From assembly GCA_039654915.1 (NCBI GenBank), contig CM077593.1, positions 36,612,501-36,676,500 of the forward strand: a stretch of DNA of 64,000 nucleotides, read 5' to 3'. The notes beneath the pieces were generated by a model. The model was not told the origin of the DNA and did not search any database. It saw only the letters and a list, made by a program, of their open reading frames with translations. Positions 11,690-25,540 of the stretch are shown piece after piece. A program made the translations under genes and the position numbers. The stretch's first letter is position 1. The number at the start of each line of letters is the position of its first letter. Source of the DNA: Aquilaria yunnanensis (Eukaryota; Streptophyta; Magnoliopsida; Malvales; Thymelaeaceae).

Positions 11690-14254
11690 AGCTCCTTAAC
11701 CTCAAACTCAATCAAAGTTTCAATCATAGTCAATTTTTCTTCAATCGTAGGAGGGTTCGTGCCGTAGAGGTTCTAAGGAAAGCTACTTAACCTCAAACTC
11801 AATAATTTGTCTAAAACAGCCAATTTTCTTCAACGACCGGAGAGTTCTTGTTGTAGAGGTCCTAAGGAAAGCTCCTTAACCTCCAACTAAAACAAATATT
11901 CAAACACAGTCAATTTTTCTTCAACGATAGAAGAGTTCCTGTTGTAGAGGTTCTAAGGAAATCTCCTTAACGTCAAACTTCAGTCAATTTTTCAAACACA
12001 GTCAATTTTTCTTCAATGACAAGAGAATTCCTGTTGTCGAGGTTATAAGGAAATCTCCTTAACCTCAACTTAAATCAATTTTTCTTCAACGATAGGAGAG
12101 TTCCTTTCGTAGAGGTTTTAAGGAAAGCTCCTTAAACTCAAACTCAATCAAATTTTCAAACATAGTCAATTTTTCTTCAATCATAGGAGAGTTCCTGTCG
12201 TAGAGGTTCAAAGGAATGCTCCTTAACCTCAAACTCAATCAAATTTTCGAAAACAGTCAATTTTTCTTCAACAATTGGAGAGTTCCAGTCGTAGAGGTTC
12301 CTGTCATAGAGGTTCTAGGGAAAGCTCCTTAACCTCAAACTTCAATCAATTTTTCAAACACAGTCAATTTTTCTTCAATGATAGGAGAGTTCCTGTCGTA
12401 GATGTTCTAACGAAATCTCCTTAACCTCAAACTTTAAGCAATTTTTCAAACAGAGTGAATTTTTATTGAACGATAGAAGAGTTCCTGTCATTGAGGTTCT
12501 AAGGAAAGCTCCTTAACGTCAAACTGAATCAAACTTCCAAACACAGTCAATTTTTCCTCAACGACAGGAGAGTTCCTATCATAGAGGTTCTAAGGAAATC
12601 TCCTTAACTTCAAACTCAATCAAATTTTCAAACACTGTCAATTTTTCTTCAACAATAGAAGAGTTCCTATCGTAGACGTTCTAAGGAAAGCACCTTAACC
12701 TCAAATTCAATCAAATTTTCAAACACAATTAATTTTTCTTCAACGATAGGAGAGTTCGTGTTGTTGAGGTTCTAAGGAAAGCTCTTTAACCTCAAACTCA
12801 ATCAATTTTTCAAACACAGTCAATTTTTCTTCAACGATAGGAGAGTTCCTGTCGTAAACGTTCTCTGGAAAGCTCCTTAACCTCAAACTCAATCAATTTT
12901 TCAAACACAGTCAATTTTTCTTCAATGATAGGAGAGTTCATGTCGTAGAGGTTCTAAGGAAACATTCTTAACCTCAAACTCAATCAAATTTTCAAACACA
13001 GTCAATTTTTCTTCAACGATAGGAGAATTCCTGTCGTTGAGGTTTTAAGGAAAGCTCCTTAACCTGAAACTCAATTAAATTTTCAAACGCAGTCAATTTT
13101 TCTTCAACGATAGGGGAGTTCCTGTCGTAGAGGTTCTAACGAAATCTCCTTAACCTCAAATTTCAAGCAATTTTTCAAACAGAGTCAATTTTTCTTGAAC
13201 GATAGGAGAGTTCCTGTCTTAGAGGTTCTATGGAAAGTTCCTTAAGCTCAAACTGAATCAAATTTCCATACATAGTCAATTTTTCTTCAAGGATAGGAGA
13301 GTTCCTGTCGTAGAGGTTCTAACGAAATCTCCTTAACCTCAAACTTCAAGCAATTTTTCAAAGAGAGTCAACTCTTCTTGAACGATAGGAGAGTTCCTGT
13401 TGTAGAGGTTCTAAGGAAAGCTCCTTAACCTCAAACTGAATCAAATTTCCAAACACAGTCAATTTTTCTTCAACGATAGGAGAGTTCCTGTCTTAGAGGT
13501 TCTAACGAAATCTCCTTAACCTCAAACTTCAAGCAATTTTTCAAACAGAGTCAATTTTTCTTAAACGATAGGAGAGTTCCTGTCGTAGAGGTTTTAAGGA
13601 AAGCTCCTTAACCTCAAACTGAATCAAATTTCCAAACACAGTCAATTTTTCTTCAACGTTAGGAGAGTTCCTGTCGTAGAGGTTCTAAGGAAAGCGCCTT
13701 AACCTCAAACTCAATCAAATTTTGAAACACAGTCAATTTTTCATCAAGGATAGGAGAGTTCGTATCGTTGAGGTTCTAAGGGAAGCTCCTTAACCTCAAA
13801 CTTAATCAATTTTTCAAACACAGTCAATTTTTCTTCAACGATAGGAGAGTTTCTGTCGTAGAGGTTCCGAGGAAAGCTCCTTAACCTCAAACTCAATCAA
13901 TTTTTCAAACACAGTCAATTTTTTTTCAACGATAGGAGAGTTCCTATTGTAAAGGTTCTCAGGAAAGCTACTTAACCTCAAACTCAATCAATTTTTCAAA
14001 CACAGTCAATTTTTCTTGAACGATAGGAGAGTTCCTGTCGTAGAGGTTATAAGGAAAGCTACTTAACCTCAAACTGAATCAAATTTTCAAACACAGACAA
14101 TTTTTTTTCAGACACAGACAATTTTCTTCAACGATAAGAGAGTTCCTGTCATAGAGGTTCTAAGGAAAGCTCCTTAACCTGAAACTCAATCAATTTTTCA
14201 AACGTAGTCAATTTTTCTTGAACGATAGGGGAGTTCCTGTCGTAGAGGTTCTAA
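11690..14254 (+). repeat. Segment A, copy 2 (A2)
   Basis: Matches A1 at a constant 5026-bp offset. Checked tags are CAATCATAG, TGACAAGAGA (6991 against 12017), the 73-bp monomer at 12055, the 106-bp variant at 12282, AACGTTCTCTGG, and the 111-bp monomer. The match stops near 14254, where A1 continues with CTATGGAAAG while A2 switches to the start of segment B. The switch falls inside a monomer, in homologous register. Confidence 0.85.
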
Positions 14255-17200
14255 GGAAATCTCCTTAACCTGAAACTCAATCAAATTTTCAAACACAGAC
14301 AATTTTTCTTCAATGATAGGAGAGTTCCTGTCGTAGAGGTTCTAAGGAAATCTCCTTAACCTGAAACTCAATCAAATTTTCGAACACAGTCAATTTTTCT
14401 TCAATGATAGGAGAGTTCCTGTCGTAGAGGTTCTAAGGAAAGCTCCTTAACCTCAAACTCAATCAAATTTTCAAACACAGTCAATTTTTCTTCAACGATA
14501 GGAGAGTTCGTATCGTTGAGGTTCTAAGGGAAGCTCCTTAACCTCAAACTTAATCAATTTTTCAAACACAGTGAATTTTTCTTGAACGATAGGAGAGTTC
14601 CTGTTGTAAAGGTTCTCAGGAAGCTACTTAACCTCAAACTCAATCAATTTTTCAAACACAGTCAATTTTTCTTCAATGATAGGAGAGTTCCTGTCGTAGA
14701 GGTTCTAAGGAAAGCTCCTTAACCTCAAACTCAATCAATTTTTCAAATACAGTCAATTTTTATTCAACGATAGGAAAGTTCCTGTCATAAAGGTTCTCAG
14801 GAAAACTGCTAAACCTCAAACTCAAACAATTTTTCAGACACAGTCAATTTTCTTCGACGATAAGAGAGTTCCTGTCGTAGAGGTTCTAAGCAAAGCTCCT
14901 TAACCTGAAACTCAATCAATTTTTCAAACGCAGTCAATTTTTCTTCAACGATAGGGGAGTTCCTATCGTAGAGGTTCTAACGAAATCTCCTTAACCTCAA
15001 ACTTCAAGCAATTTTTCAAACAGAGTCAATTTTTCTTGAACGATTGGAGAGTTCCTGTCGTAGAGGTTCTAAGGAAAGCTCGTTAGCCTCAAACTGAATC
15101 AAATTTCCAAACACAGTCAATTTTTCTTCAACGATAGGCGAGTTCCTGTCGTAGAGGCTCTAAGGAAAGCGCCTTAACCTCAAACTCAATCAAATTTTCA
15201 AACACAGTCAATTTTTCTTCAACGATAAGAGAGTTCGTATCGTTGAGGTTCTAAGGAAAGCTCCTTAACCTCAAACTCAATCAATTTTTCAAACACAGTC
15301 AATTTTTCTTCAACGATAGGAGAGTTCCTGTCGTAGAGGTTCTCAGGAAAGCTCCTTAACCTCAAACTCAATCAATTTTTCAAACACAGTCAATTTTTCT
15401 TCAACGATAGGAGAGTTCCTGTCGTATAGGTTCTCAGGAAAACTCCTTAACCTCAAACTCAATCAAATTTTCAAACACAGTCAATATTTCTTGAACGATA
15501 AGAGAGTTCCTGTCGTAGAGGATCTAAGGAAAGCTACTTAACCTCAAACTGGATCAAATTTTCAAACACAGGTAAATTTTTTTCAACGATAGGAGAGTTC
15601 CAATCGTAGAGGTTCTAAGGAAATCTCCTTAACCTGAAACTCAATCAAATTTTCAAACACAGTCAATTTTTCTTCAATGATAGGAGAGTTCCTATCGTAG
15701 AGGTTCTAAGGAAAGCTCCTTAACCTCAAACTCAATCAAATTTTCAAACACAGTCAATTTTTCTTCAACGATAGGAGAATTCCGGTCGTTGAGGTTCTAA
15801 GGAATGCTCCTTAACCTCAAACTCAATCAATTTTTCAAATACAGTCAATTTTTATTCAACGATATGAGATTTCCTGTCGTAAAGGTTCTCAGGAAAACTC
15901 CTCAACCTCAAACTCAAACAATTTTTCAGGCACAGTCAATTTTCTTCAACGATAAGAGAGTTCATGTCATAGAGGTTCTAAGGAAAGCTCCTTAACCTGA
16001 AACTCAATAAATTTTTCAAACGCAGTCAATTTTTTTTCAACGATAGGGGAGTTCCTGTCGTAGAGGTTTTAACGAAATTTGCTTAACCTCAAACTTCAAG
16101 CAATTTTTCAAACAGAGTCAATTTTTCTTGAACGATAGGAGAGTTCCTGTCGTAGAGGTTCTAAGGAAAGCTCCTTAACCTCAAACTGAATCAAATTTCC
16201 AAACACAGTCAATTTTTCTTTAACGATAGGAGAGTTCCTGTCGTAGAGGTTCTAAGGAAAGTGCCTTAACCTCAAACTGAATCAAATTTTCAAACACAGT
16301 CAATTTTTCTTCAACGATTGGAGAGTTCGTATTGTTGAGATTCTAAGGAAAGCTTCTTAACTCAAACTCAATCAATTTTCCAAACACAGTCAATTTTTCT
16401 TCTACGATAGGAGAGTTCCTGTCGTAGAGGTTCTAACGAAATCTCCTGAGCCTCAAACTTCAAGTAATTTTTCAAACAGAGTCAATTTTTCTTGAACGAT
16501 AGGAGAGTTCCTGTCGTAGAGGTTCTAAGGAAAGCTCCTTAACCTCAAACTGAATCAAATTTCCAAACACAGTCAATTTTTCTTCAACGATAGGAGAGTT
16601 CCTGTCGTAGAGGTTCTAAGGAAAGCGCCTTAACCTCAAACTCAATCAATTTTTCAAACACAGTCAATTTTTCTTCAACGATAGGAGAGTTCCTGTCGTA
16701 AAGGTTCTCAGGAAAGCACCTTAACCTGAAACTCAATCAAATTTTCAAACACAGTCAATTTTTCTTCAATGATAGGAGAGTTCCTGTCGTAGAGGTTCTA
16801 AGGAAAGCTCCTTAACCTCAAACTCAATCAATTTTTCAAATACAGTCAATTTTTATTCAACGATAGGAGAGTTCCTGTCATAAAGGTTCTCAGGAAAACT
16901 CCTAAACCTCAAACTCAAACAATTTTTCAGACACAGTCAATTTTCTTCGACGATAAGAGAGTTCCTGTCGTAGAGGTTCTAAGCAAAGCTCCTTAACCTG
17001 AAACTCAATCAATTTTTCAAACGCAGTCAATTTTTCTTCAACGATAGGGGAGTTCCTGTCGTAGAGGTTCTAACGAAATCTCCTTAACTTCAAACTTCAA
17101 GCAATTTTTCAAACAGAGTCAATTTTTCTTGAACGATAGAAAAGTTCCTGTCGTAGAGGTTCTATTGAAAGCTCCTTAAGCTCAAACTGAATCAATTTTC

Positions 17201-20200
17201 CAAACACAATCAATTTTTCCTCAACGATAGGAGAGTTCCTGTCGTAGAGGTTCTAACGAAATCTACCTAACCTCAAACTTCAAGCAATTTTTCAAACACA
17301 ATCAATTTTTCTTGAACGATAGGAGAGTTCCTGTCGTAGAGGTTCTAAGGAAAGCTCCTTAACCTCAAACTGAATCAAATTTCCAAACACAGTCAATTTT
17401 TCTTCAACGATAGGAGAGTTCCTGTCGTAGAGGTTCTAAGGAAAGCGCCTTAACCTCAAACTCAATCAATTCTTCAAACATAGTCAATTTTTCTTCAACG
17501 ATAGGAGAGTTCCCGTCGTAGAGGTTCTAAGGAAAGCTCCTTAACCTCAAACTCAATCAAATTTTCAAACAGAGTCAATTTTTCTTCAAATATAGGAGAG
17601 TTCCTGTCGTAGAGGTTCTAAGGAAAGATCCTTAACCTCAAACTCAATCAAATTTTCAAACACAGTCAATTTTTCTTCAACGATAGGAGAATTCCTGTCG
17701 TTGAGGTTCTAAGGAAAGCTCCTTAACCTCAAACTTAATCAATTTTTCAAATACAGTCAATTTTTATTCAACGATAGGAGAGTTCATGTCGTAAAGGTTC
17801 TCAGGAAAGCTCCTTAACCTCAAACTCAAACAATTTTTCAGACACTGTCAATTTTCTTCAACGATAAGAGAGTTCCTGTCATAGAGGTTCTAAGGAAAGC
17901 TCCTTAACCTGAAACTCAATCAATTTTTCAAACGCAGTCACTTTTTCTTCAACGATAAGGGAGTTCCTGTCGTAGAGGTTCTAACGAAATCTCCTTAACC
18001 TCAAACTTGAAGCAATTTTTCAAACAGAGTCAATTTTTCTTGAACGATAGGAGAGTTCCTGTCGTAAAGGTTCTAAGGAAAGCTCCTTACCCTCAAACTG
18101 AATCAAATTTCCAAACACAGTCAATTTTTCTTTAACGATAGGAGAGTTCCTGTCGTAGAGGTTCTAACGAAATCTCCTTAACCTCAAACTTCAACCAATT
18201 TTTCAAAAAGAGTCAATTTTTCTTGAACGATTGGAGAGTTCCTGTCGTAGAGGTTCTAAGGAAAGCTCCTTAACCTCAAACTCAAACAATTTTTCAGACA
18301 CAGTCAATTTTCTTCGACGATAAGAGAGTTCCTGTCATAGAGGTTCTAAGGAAAGCTCCTTAACCTGAAACTCAATCAATTTTTCAAACGCAGTCAATTT
18401 TTCTTCAAAGATAGGGGAGTTCCTGTCGTAGAGGTTCTAACGAAATCTCCTTAACCTCAAACTTCAAGCAATTTTTCAAACAGAATCAATTTTACTTGAA
18501 CGATAGAAGAGTTCCTGTCGTAGAGGTTCTATTGAAAGCTCCTTAAGCTCAAACTGAATCAATTTTCCAAACACAATCAATTTTTCTTCAACGATAGGAG
18601 AGTTCCTGTCGTAGAGGTTCTAACGAAATCTACCTAACCTCAAACTTCAAGCAATTTTTCAAACACAATCAATTTTTCTTGAACGATAGGAGAGTTCCTA
18701 TCGTAGAGGTTCTAAGGAAAGCTCCTTAACCTCAAACTGAATCAAATTTCCAAACACAGTCAATTTTTCTTCAACGATAGGAGAGTTCCTGTCGTAAGGG
18801 TTCGAACGAAATCTCGTTAACCTCAAACTTCAAGAAATTTTTCAAACACAGTCAATTTTTCTTGAACGATAGGAGAGTTCCTGTCGTAGAGGTTCTAAGG
18901 AAAGCTACTTAACCTCAAACTGAATCAAATTTTCAAACACAGACAATTTTTTTTCAACGATAGGAGAATTCCTGTCGTAGAGGTTCGAAGGAAATCTCCT
19001 TAACCTGAAACTCAATCAAATTTTCAAACACAGCCTATTTTTCTTAAATGATAGGAGAGTTCCTGTTGCAGAGGTTCTAAGGAAAGCTCCTTAACCTCAA
19101 ACTCAATCAAATTTTCAAACACAGTCAATTTTTCTTCAACGATAGGAGAATTCCTGTCATTGAGGTTCTAGGGAAAACTCCTTAACCTCAAACTCAATCA
19201 ATTTTTCAAATACAGTCAATTTTTATTCAACGATAGGAGAGTTCCTGTCGTTATTGTTCTTAGGAAAACTCCTTAACCTCAAACTCAAACAATTTTTCAG
19301 ACACAGTCAATTTTCTTCAACGATAAGAGAGTTCCTGTCATAGAGGTTCTAAGGAAAGCTCCTTATCCTGAAACTCAATCAATTTTTCAAACGCAGTCAA
19401 TTTTTCTTCAACGATAGGAGAGTTCCTGTCGTAGAGGTTCTAACGAAATCTCCTTAACCTCAAACTTTAAGATATTTTTCAAACAGAGTCAATTTTTCTG
19501 GAATGATAGGAGAGTTCCTGTCGTAGAGGTTCTAAGGAAAGCTCCTTAACCTCAAACTGAATCAAATTTCCAAACACAGTCAATTTTTCTTCAACCATAG
19601 GAGAGTACATGTCGTAGAGGTTCTAAGGAAAGCGCCTTAACCTCAAACTCAATCAAATTTTCAAACACAGTCAATTTTTCTTCAACGATAGGAGACTTCC
19701 TGTCGTAGAGTTTCTCAGGAAAGCTCCTTAACCTCAAACTCAATCAATTTTTCAAACACAGTCAATTTTTCTTCAACGATAGGAGACTTCCTGTCGTAAA
19801 GGTTCTCAGGAAAGCTCCTTAACCTCAAACTCAACCAATTTTTCAAACACAGTCAATTTTTCTTCAATGATAGGAGAGTTCCTGTCGTAGAGGTTCTAAC
19901 GAAATCTCGTTAACCTCAAACTTCAAGCAATTTCTCAAACACAGTCAATTTTTCTTGAACGATAAGAGAGTTCCTATCGTAGAGGTTCTAAGGAAAGCTA
20001 CTTAACCTCAAACTGAATCAAATTTTCAAACACAGATAATTTTTTTTCAACGATTGGAGAGTTCCTGTCGTAGAGGTTCTGAGGAAATCTCCTTAACCTG
20101 AAACTCAATCAAATTTTCAAACACAGTCAATTTTTCATCAATGGTAAGAGAGTTCCTATCATAGAGGTTCTAAGGAAAGCTCCTTAACCATAAACTCAAT

Positions 20201-23200
20201 CAAATTTTCAAACACAGTCAATTTTTCTTCAACGATAGGAGAATCCTTATCGTTGAGGTTCTAAGGAAAGCTCCTTAACCTCAAACTCAATCAATTTTTC
20301 AAATATAGTCAATTTTTATTCAACGATAGGAGAGTTCCTGTCGTAAAGGTTCTCAGGAAAACTACTTAACCTCAAACTCAAACAATTTTACAGACACAGT
20401 CAATTTTCTTCAACGATGAGAGAGTTCCTGTCATAGAGGTTCTAAGGAAAACTCCTTAACGTGAATCTCAATCAATTTTTCAAACGCAGTCAATTTTTCT
20501 TCAACGATAGGGGAGTTCCTGTTGTAGAGGTTCTAACGAAATCTCCTTAATCTCAAACTTCAAGCAATTTTTCAAACAGAGTCAATTTTTCTTGAACGAT
20601 AGGAGAGTTCCTGTCGTAGAGGTTCTATGGAAAGCTCCTTAAGCTCAAACTGAATAAAATTTCCAAACACAGTCAATTTTTCTTCAACGATAGGAGAGTT
20701 CCTGTCGTAAAGGTTCTAACGAAATCTCCTTAACCTCAAACTTCAAGCAATTTTTCAAACAGAGTCAATTTTTCTTGAACGATAGGAGAGTTCCTGTCGT
20801 AGAGGTTCTAAGGAAAGCTCCTTAACCTCAAACTGAATCAAATTTCCAAACACAGTTAATTTTTCTTCAACCATAGGAGAGTGCCTGTCGCAGAGGTTCT
20901 AAGGAAAGCGCCTTAACCTCAAACTCAATCAAATTTTCAAACACAGTCAATTTTTCTTCAACGATAGGAGAGTTTGTATCGTTGAGGTTCTAAGGAAAGC
21001 TCCTTAACCTCAAACTCAATCAATTTTTCAAACACAGTCAATTATTCTTCAACGATAGGAGAGTTCCTGTCGTAGAGGTTCTCAGGAAAGCTCCTTAACC
21101 TCAAACTCAATCAAATTTCCAAACACAGTCAATTTCTCTTTAACGATAGGAGAGTTCCTGTCGTAGAGGTTCTAACGAAATCTCCTTAACCTCAAACTTC
21201 AAGCAATTTTTCAAAAAGAGTCAATTTTTCTTGAACGATTGGAGAGTTCCTGTCGTAGAGGTTCTAAGGAAAGCTCCTTAACCTCAAACTGAATCAAATT
21301 TCCAAACACAGTCAACTTTTCTTCAACGATAGGAGAGTTCCTGTCGTAGAGGTTCTAAGGAAAGCGCTTTAACCTCAAACTCAATCAAATTTTCAAACAC
21401 AGTCAATTTTTCTTCAACGATAGGAGAGTTCGTATCGTTAAGGTTCTAAGGAAAGCTCCTTAACCTCATACTCAATCATTTTTTTAAACACAGTCAATTT
21501 TTCTTCAACGATAGGAGAGTTCCTGTCGTAGAGGTTATCAGGAAAGCTCCTTAATCTCAAACTCAATCAATTTTTCAAACACAGTCAATTTTTCTTCAAT
21601 GATAGGAGAGTTCCTGTCGTAGAGGTTCTAAGGAAAACTTCTTAACCTCAAAAAATGAATCAAATTTTCAAACACAGTAAATTTTTCTTCAATGATAGGA
21701 GAGTTCCTATCGTAGAGGCTCTAAGGAAAGCTCATTAACCTCAAACTCAATCAATTTCTTAAATACAGTCAATTTTTGTTCAACGATAGGAGAGTTCGTA
21801 ACGTTGAGGTTCTAAGGAAAGCTCCTTAACCTCAAACTAAATCAATTTTTCAAATATAGTCAATTTTCATTCAACGATAGGAGAGTTCCTGTCGTAAAGG
21901 TTCTCAGGAAAGCTCTTTAACCTCAAACTCAAACAAATTTTTCAGACACAGTCAATTTTCTTCAACGATGAGAGAGTTCCTGTTATACAGGTTCTAAGGA
22001 AGGCTCCTTAACCTGAAACTCAATCAATTTTTCAAACGCAGTCAATTTTTCTTAAACGATAGGGGAGTTCCTGTCGTAGTGGTTCTAACAAAATCTCCTT
22101 AACCTCAAACTTCAAGCAATTTTTCAAACAGAGTCAATTTTTCTTGAACGATAGGAGAGTTCCTGTCGTAGAGGTTCTACGGAAATCTCCTTAACCTCAA
22201 ACTCAATCAAATTTTCAAACACAGTCAATTTTTCTTCAACGATAAGAGAGTTCCTGTCGTTGAGGTTCTAAGGAAAGCTCGTCAACCTCAAACTCAAAAA
22301 AATTTTCAAACACAGTCAATTTTTCTTCAACGATACGAGAGTTCCTGTCGTAAAGGTTCTAAGGAAAGCTCCTTAACATCAAACTCAAATAATTTTTCAA
22401 ACACAGTCAATTTTTCTTCAACGATAGGAGAGTTCCTGTCGTAGAGGGTCTAGCGAAAGCACCTTAACCTCAAACTCAATCAATTTCTCAAACAAAGTCA
22501 ATTTTTCTTCAACGATATGAGAGTTCCTATCGTAGAGGTTCTAACGAAATCTCCTTAACCTCAAACTTCAAGCAATTTTTCAAACAGAGTCAATTTTTCT
22601 TGAACGATAGGAGAGTTCCTGTCGTAGAGGTTCTAAGGAAAGCTCCTTAACCTCAAACTGAATCAAATTTCCAAACACAGTCAATTTTTCTTTAACGATA
22701 GGAGAGTTCCTGTCGTAGAGGTTCTAAGGAAAGCGCCTTAACCTCAAACTCAATCAAATTTTCAAACACAGTCAATTTTTCTTCAACGATAGGAGATTTC
22801 GTATAGTTGAGGTTCTAAGGAAAGCTCCTTAACCTCAAACTCAATCAATTTTTCAAACACAGTCAATTTTTCTTCAACGATAGGAGAGTTCTTGTCGCAG
22901 AGGTTCTCAGGAAAGCTCCTTAACCTCAAACTCAATCAATTTTTCAAACACAGTCAATTTTTCTTCAATGATATGAGAGTTCCTGTCGTAAAGGTTCTCA
23001 GGAAAGCTCCTTAACCTCAAACTCAATTAATTTTTCAAACACAGTCAATTTTTCTTCAATGATAGGAGAGTTCCTGTCGTAGAGGTTCTAAGGAAAGATC
23101 CTTAACCTCAAACTCTATCAAATTTTCAAACACAGTCAATTTTTCTTCAACGATAGGAGAATTCCTGTCGTTGAGGTTCTAAGCAAAGCTCCTTAACCTC

Positions 23201-23490
23201 AAACTCAATCAATTTTTTAAATATAGTCAATTTTTATTCAACGATAGGAGAGTTCCTGTCGTAAAGGTTCTCAGGAAAGCTCCTTAACCTCAAACTCAAA
23301 CAATTTTTCAGACACAGTCAATTTTCTTCAACGATGAGAGAGTTCCTGTTATACAGGTTCTAAGGAAAGCTCCTTAACCTGAAACTCAATCAATTTTTCA
23401 AACGGAGTCAATTTTTCTTAAATGATAGGGGAGTTCCTGTCGTAGAGGTTCTAACGAAATCTCCTTAACCTCAAACTTCAAGCAATTTTT
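14245..23490 (+). repeat. Segment B, copy 1 (B1)
   Basis: About 9.25 kb repeated at 26018-35265. The offset is 11,773 bp at the left end and 11,774 bp after a one-base difference near 14621. Checked tag pairs: TCTATTGAAA 17161/28935, AAAAAATGAATC 21650/33424, and a stretch around 15804-15995 that is identical at 27578-27769. Inside are irregularly spaced copies of one four-monomer cassette (see the cassette entry) and a 1367-bp internal repeat (TCTATTGAAA at 17161 and 18528). The 14504-15738 part also matches 10479-11715. Confidence 0.9.
14835..23309 (+). repeat. Recurring four-monomer cassette, irregular spacing
   Basis: An ordered set of monomers recurs: first CAGACACAG with TCAATTTTCTTC (90 bp, one T short), then CCTGAAACTC with AACGCAG and ATAGGGGAG, then AACGAAATCTCC with CAAGCAATTTTTC and CAGAGTC, then usually GAATCAAATTTCC. 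The first element of the tag (CAG of CAGACACAG or CAGGCACAG) lies at 14835, 15927, 16928, 17839, 18295, 19298, 20391, 21943 and 23309. Gaps are about 12, 11, 10, 5, 11, 12, 17 and 15 monomers. Further copies lie near 10083, 10811, across segment B copy 2, and near 53367, 54805, 62566 and 63476. Confidence 0.75.
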
Positions 23491-23539
23491 CAAAGAGAGT
23501 CAATTCTTCTTGAACGATAGGAGAGTTCCTGTTGTAGAG

Positions 23540-25540
23540 GTTCTAAGGAAAGCTCCTTAACCTCAAACTCAATCAATTTTTCAAACACAGTCAATTTTTA
23601 TTCAACGATAGGAGAGTTCCTGTCGTAAACGTTCTCTGGAAAGCTCCTTAACCTCAAACTCAATCAATTTTTCAAACACAGTCAATTTTTCTTCAATGAT
23701 AGGAGAGTTCATGTCGTAGAGGTTCTAAGGAAACATTCTTAACCTCAAACTCAATCAAATTTTCAAACACAGTCAATTTTTCTTCAACGATAGGAGAATT
23801 CCTGTCGTTGAGGTTTTAAGGAAAGCTCCTTAACCTGAAACTCAATTAAATTTTCAAACGCAGTCAATTTTTCTTCAACGATAGGGGAGTTCCTGTCGTA
23901 GAGGTTCTAACGAAATCTCCTTAACCTCAAATTTCAAGCAATTTTTCAAACAGAGTCAATTTTTCTTGAACGATAGGAGAGTTCCTGTCTTAGAGGTTCT
24001 ATGGAAAGCTCCTTAAGCTCAAACTGAATCAAATTTTGCATACATAGTCAATTTTTCTTCAAGGATAGGAGAGTTCCTGTCGTAGAGGTTCTAACGAAAT
24101 CTCCTTAACCTCAAACTTCAAGCAATTTTTCAAAGAGAGTCAATTCTTCTTGAACGATAGGAGAGTTCCTGTTGTAGAGGTTCTAAGGAAAGCTCCTTAA
24201 CCTCAAACTCAATCAAATTTCCAAACACAGTCAATTTTTCTTCAACGATAGGAGAGTTCCTGTCTTAGAGGTTCTAACGAAATCTCCTTAACCTCAAACT
24301 TCAAGCAATTTTTCAAACAGAGTCAATTTTTCTTAAATGATAGGAGAGTTCCTGTCGTAGAGGTTTTAAGGAAAGCTCCTTAACCTCAAACTGAATCAAA
24401 TTTTCAAACACAGTCAATTTTTCTTCAACGTTAGGAGAGTTCCTGTCGTAGAGGTTCTAAGGAAAGCGCCTTAACCTCAAACTCAATCAAATTTTCAAAC
24501 ACAGTCAATTTTTCATCAACGATAGGAGAGTTCGTATCGTTGAGGTTCTAAGGGAAGCTCCTTAACCTCAAACTTAATCAATTTTTCAAACACAATCAAT
24601 TTTTCTTCAACGATAGGAGAGTTCCTGTCGTAGAGGTTCCGAGGAAAGCTCCTTAACCTCAAACTCAATCAATTTTTCAAACACAGTCAATTTTTTTTCA
24701 ACGATAGGAGAGTTCCTATTGTAAAGGTTCTCAGGAAAGCTACTTAACCTCAAACTCAATCAATTTTTCAAACACAGTCAATTTTTCTTGAACGATAGGA
24801 GAGTTCCTGTCGTAGAGGTTATAAGGAAAGCTACTTAACCTCAAACTGAATCAAATTTTCAAACACAGACAATTTTTTTTCAGACACAGACAATTTTCTT
24901 CAACGATAAGAGAGTTCCTGTCATAGAGGTTCTAAGGAAAGCTCCTTAACCTGAAACTCAATCAATTTTTCAAACGCAGTCAATTTTTCTTGAACGATAG
25001 GGGAGTTCCTGTCGTAGAGGTTCTATGGAAAGCTCCTTAAGCTCCAACTGAATCAATTTTCCAAACACAGTCAATTTTTCTTCAACGATAGAAGAGTTCC
25101 TGTCGTACAGGTTCCCAGGAAAGCTCCTTAACCTCAAACTCGATCAATTTTTCAAATACAGTCAATTTTTCTTCAACTATTGGAGAGTTCCTGTTGTAAA
25201 GGTTCTCAGGAAAGCTACTTATCCACAAAATCAATCAATTTTTTAAACACAGTCAATTTTTCTTCAATGATACGAGAGTTCCTATCGTAGAGGTTCTAAC
25301 GAAATCTCGTTAACCTCAAACTTCAAGCAATTTTTCAAACACAGTGAATTTTTCTTGAACTTAGGACAGTTGCTGTCGTAGAGGTTATAAGGAAAGCTAC
25401 TTAACCTCAAATTGAATCAAAATTTCAAACACAGACAATTTTTTTTCAACGATAGGAGAGTTCCTGTCGTAGAGGTTCTAAGGAAATCTCCTTAACCTGA
25501 AACTTAATCAAATTTTCAAACACAGTCAATTTTTCTTCAA
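23540..25540 (+). repeat. Segment A, copy 3 (A3), between the two B copies
   Basis: Matches 7800-9740 at an offset of 15,797 bp, becoming 15,798 bp after one extra base near 24040. Diagnostic tags are AACGTTCTCTGG (23628), the 111-bp monomer (24831), CCCAGGAAAGC, and TATCCACAAAATC. It continues through the stretch that A2 lacks, so it derives from an A1-like and not an A2-like arrangement. It starts within A1, so it lacks the 73-bp and 106-bp monomers of that segment. Confidence 0.85.
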
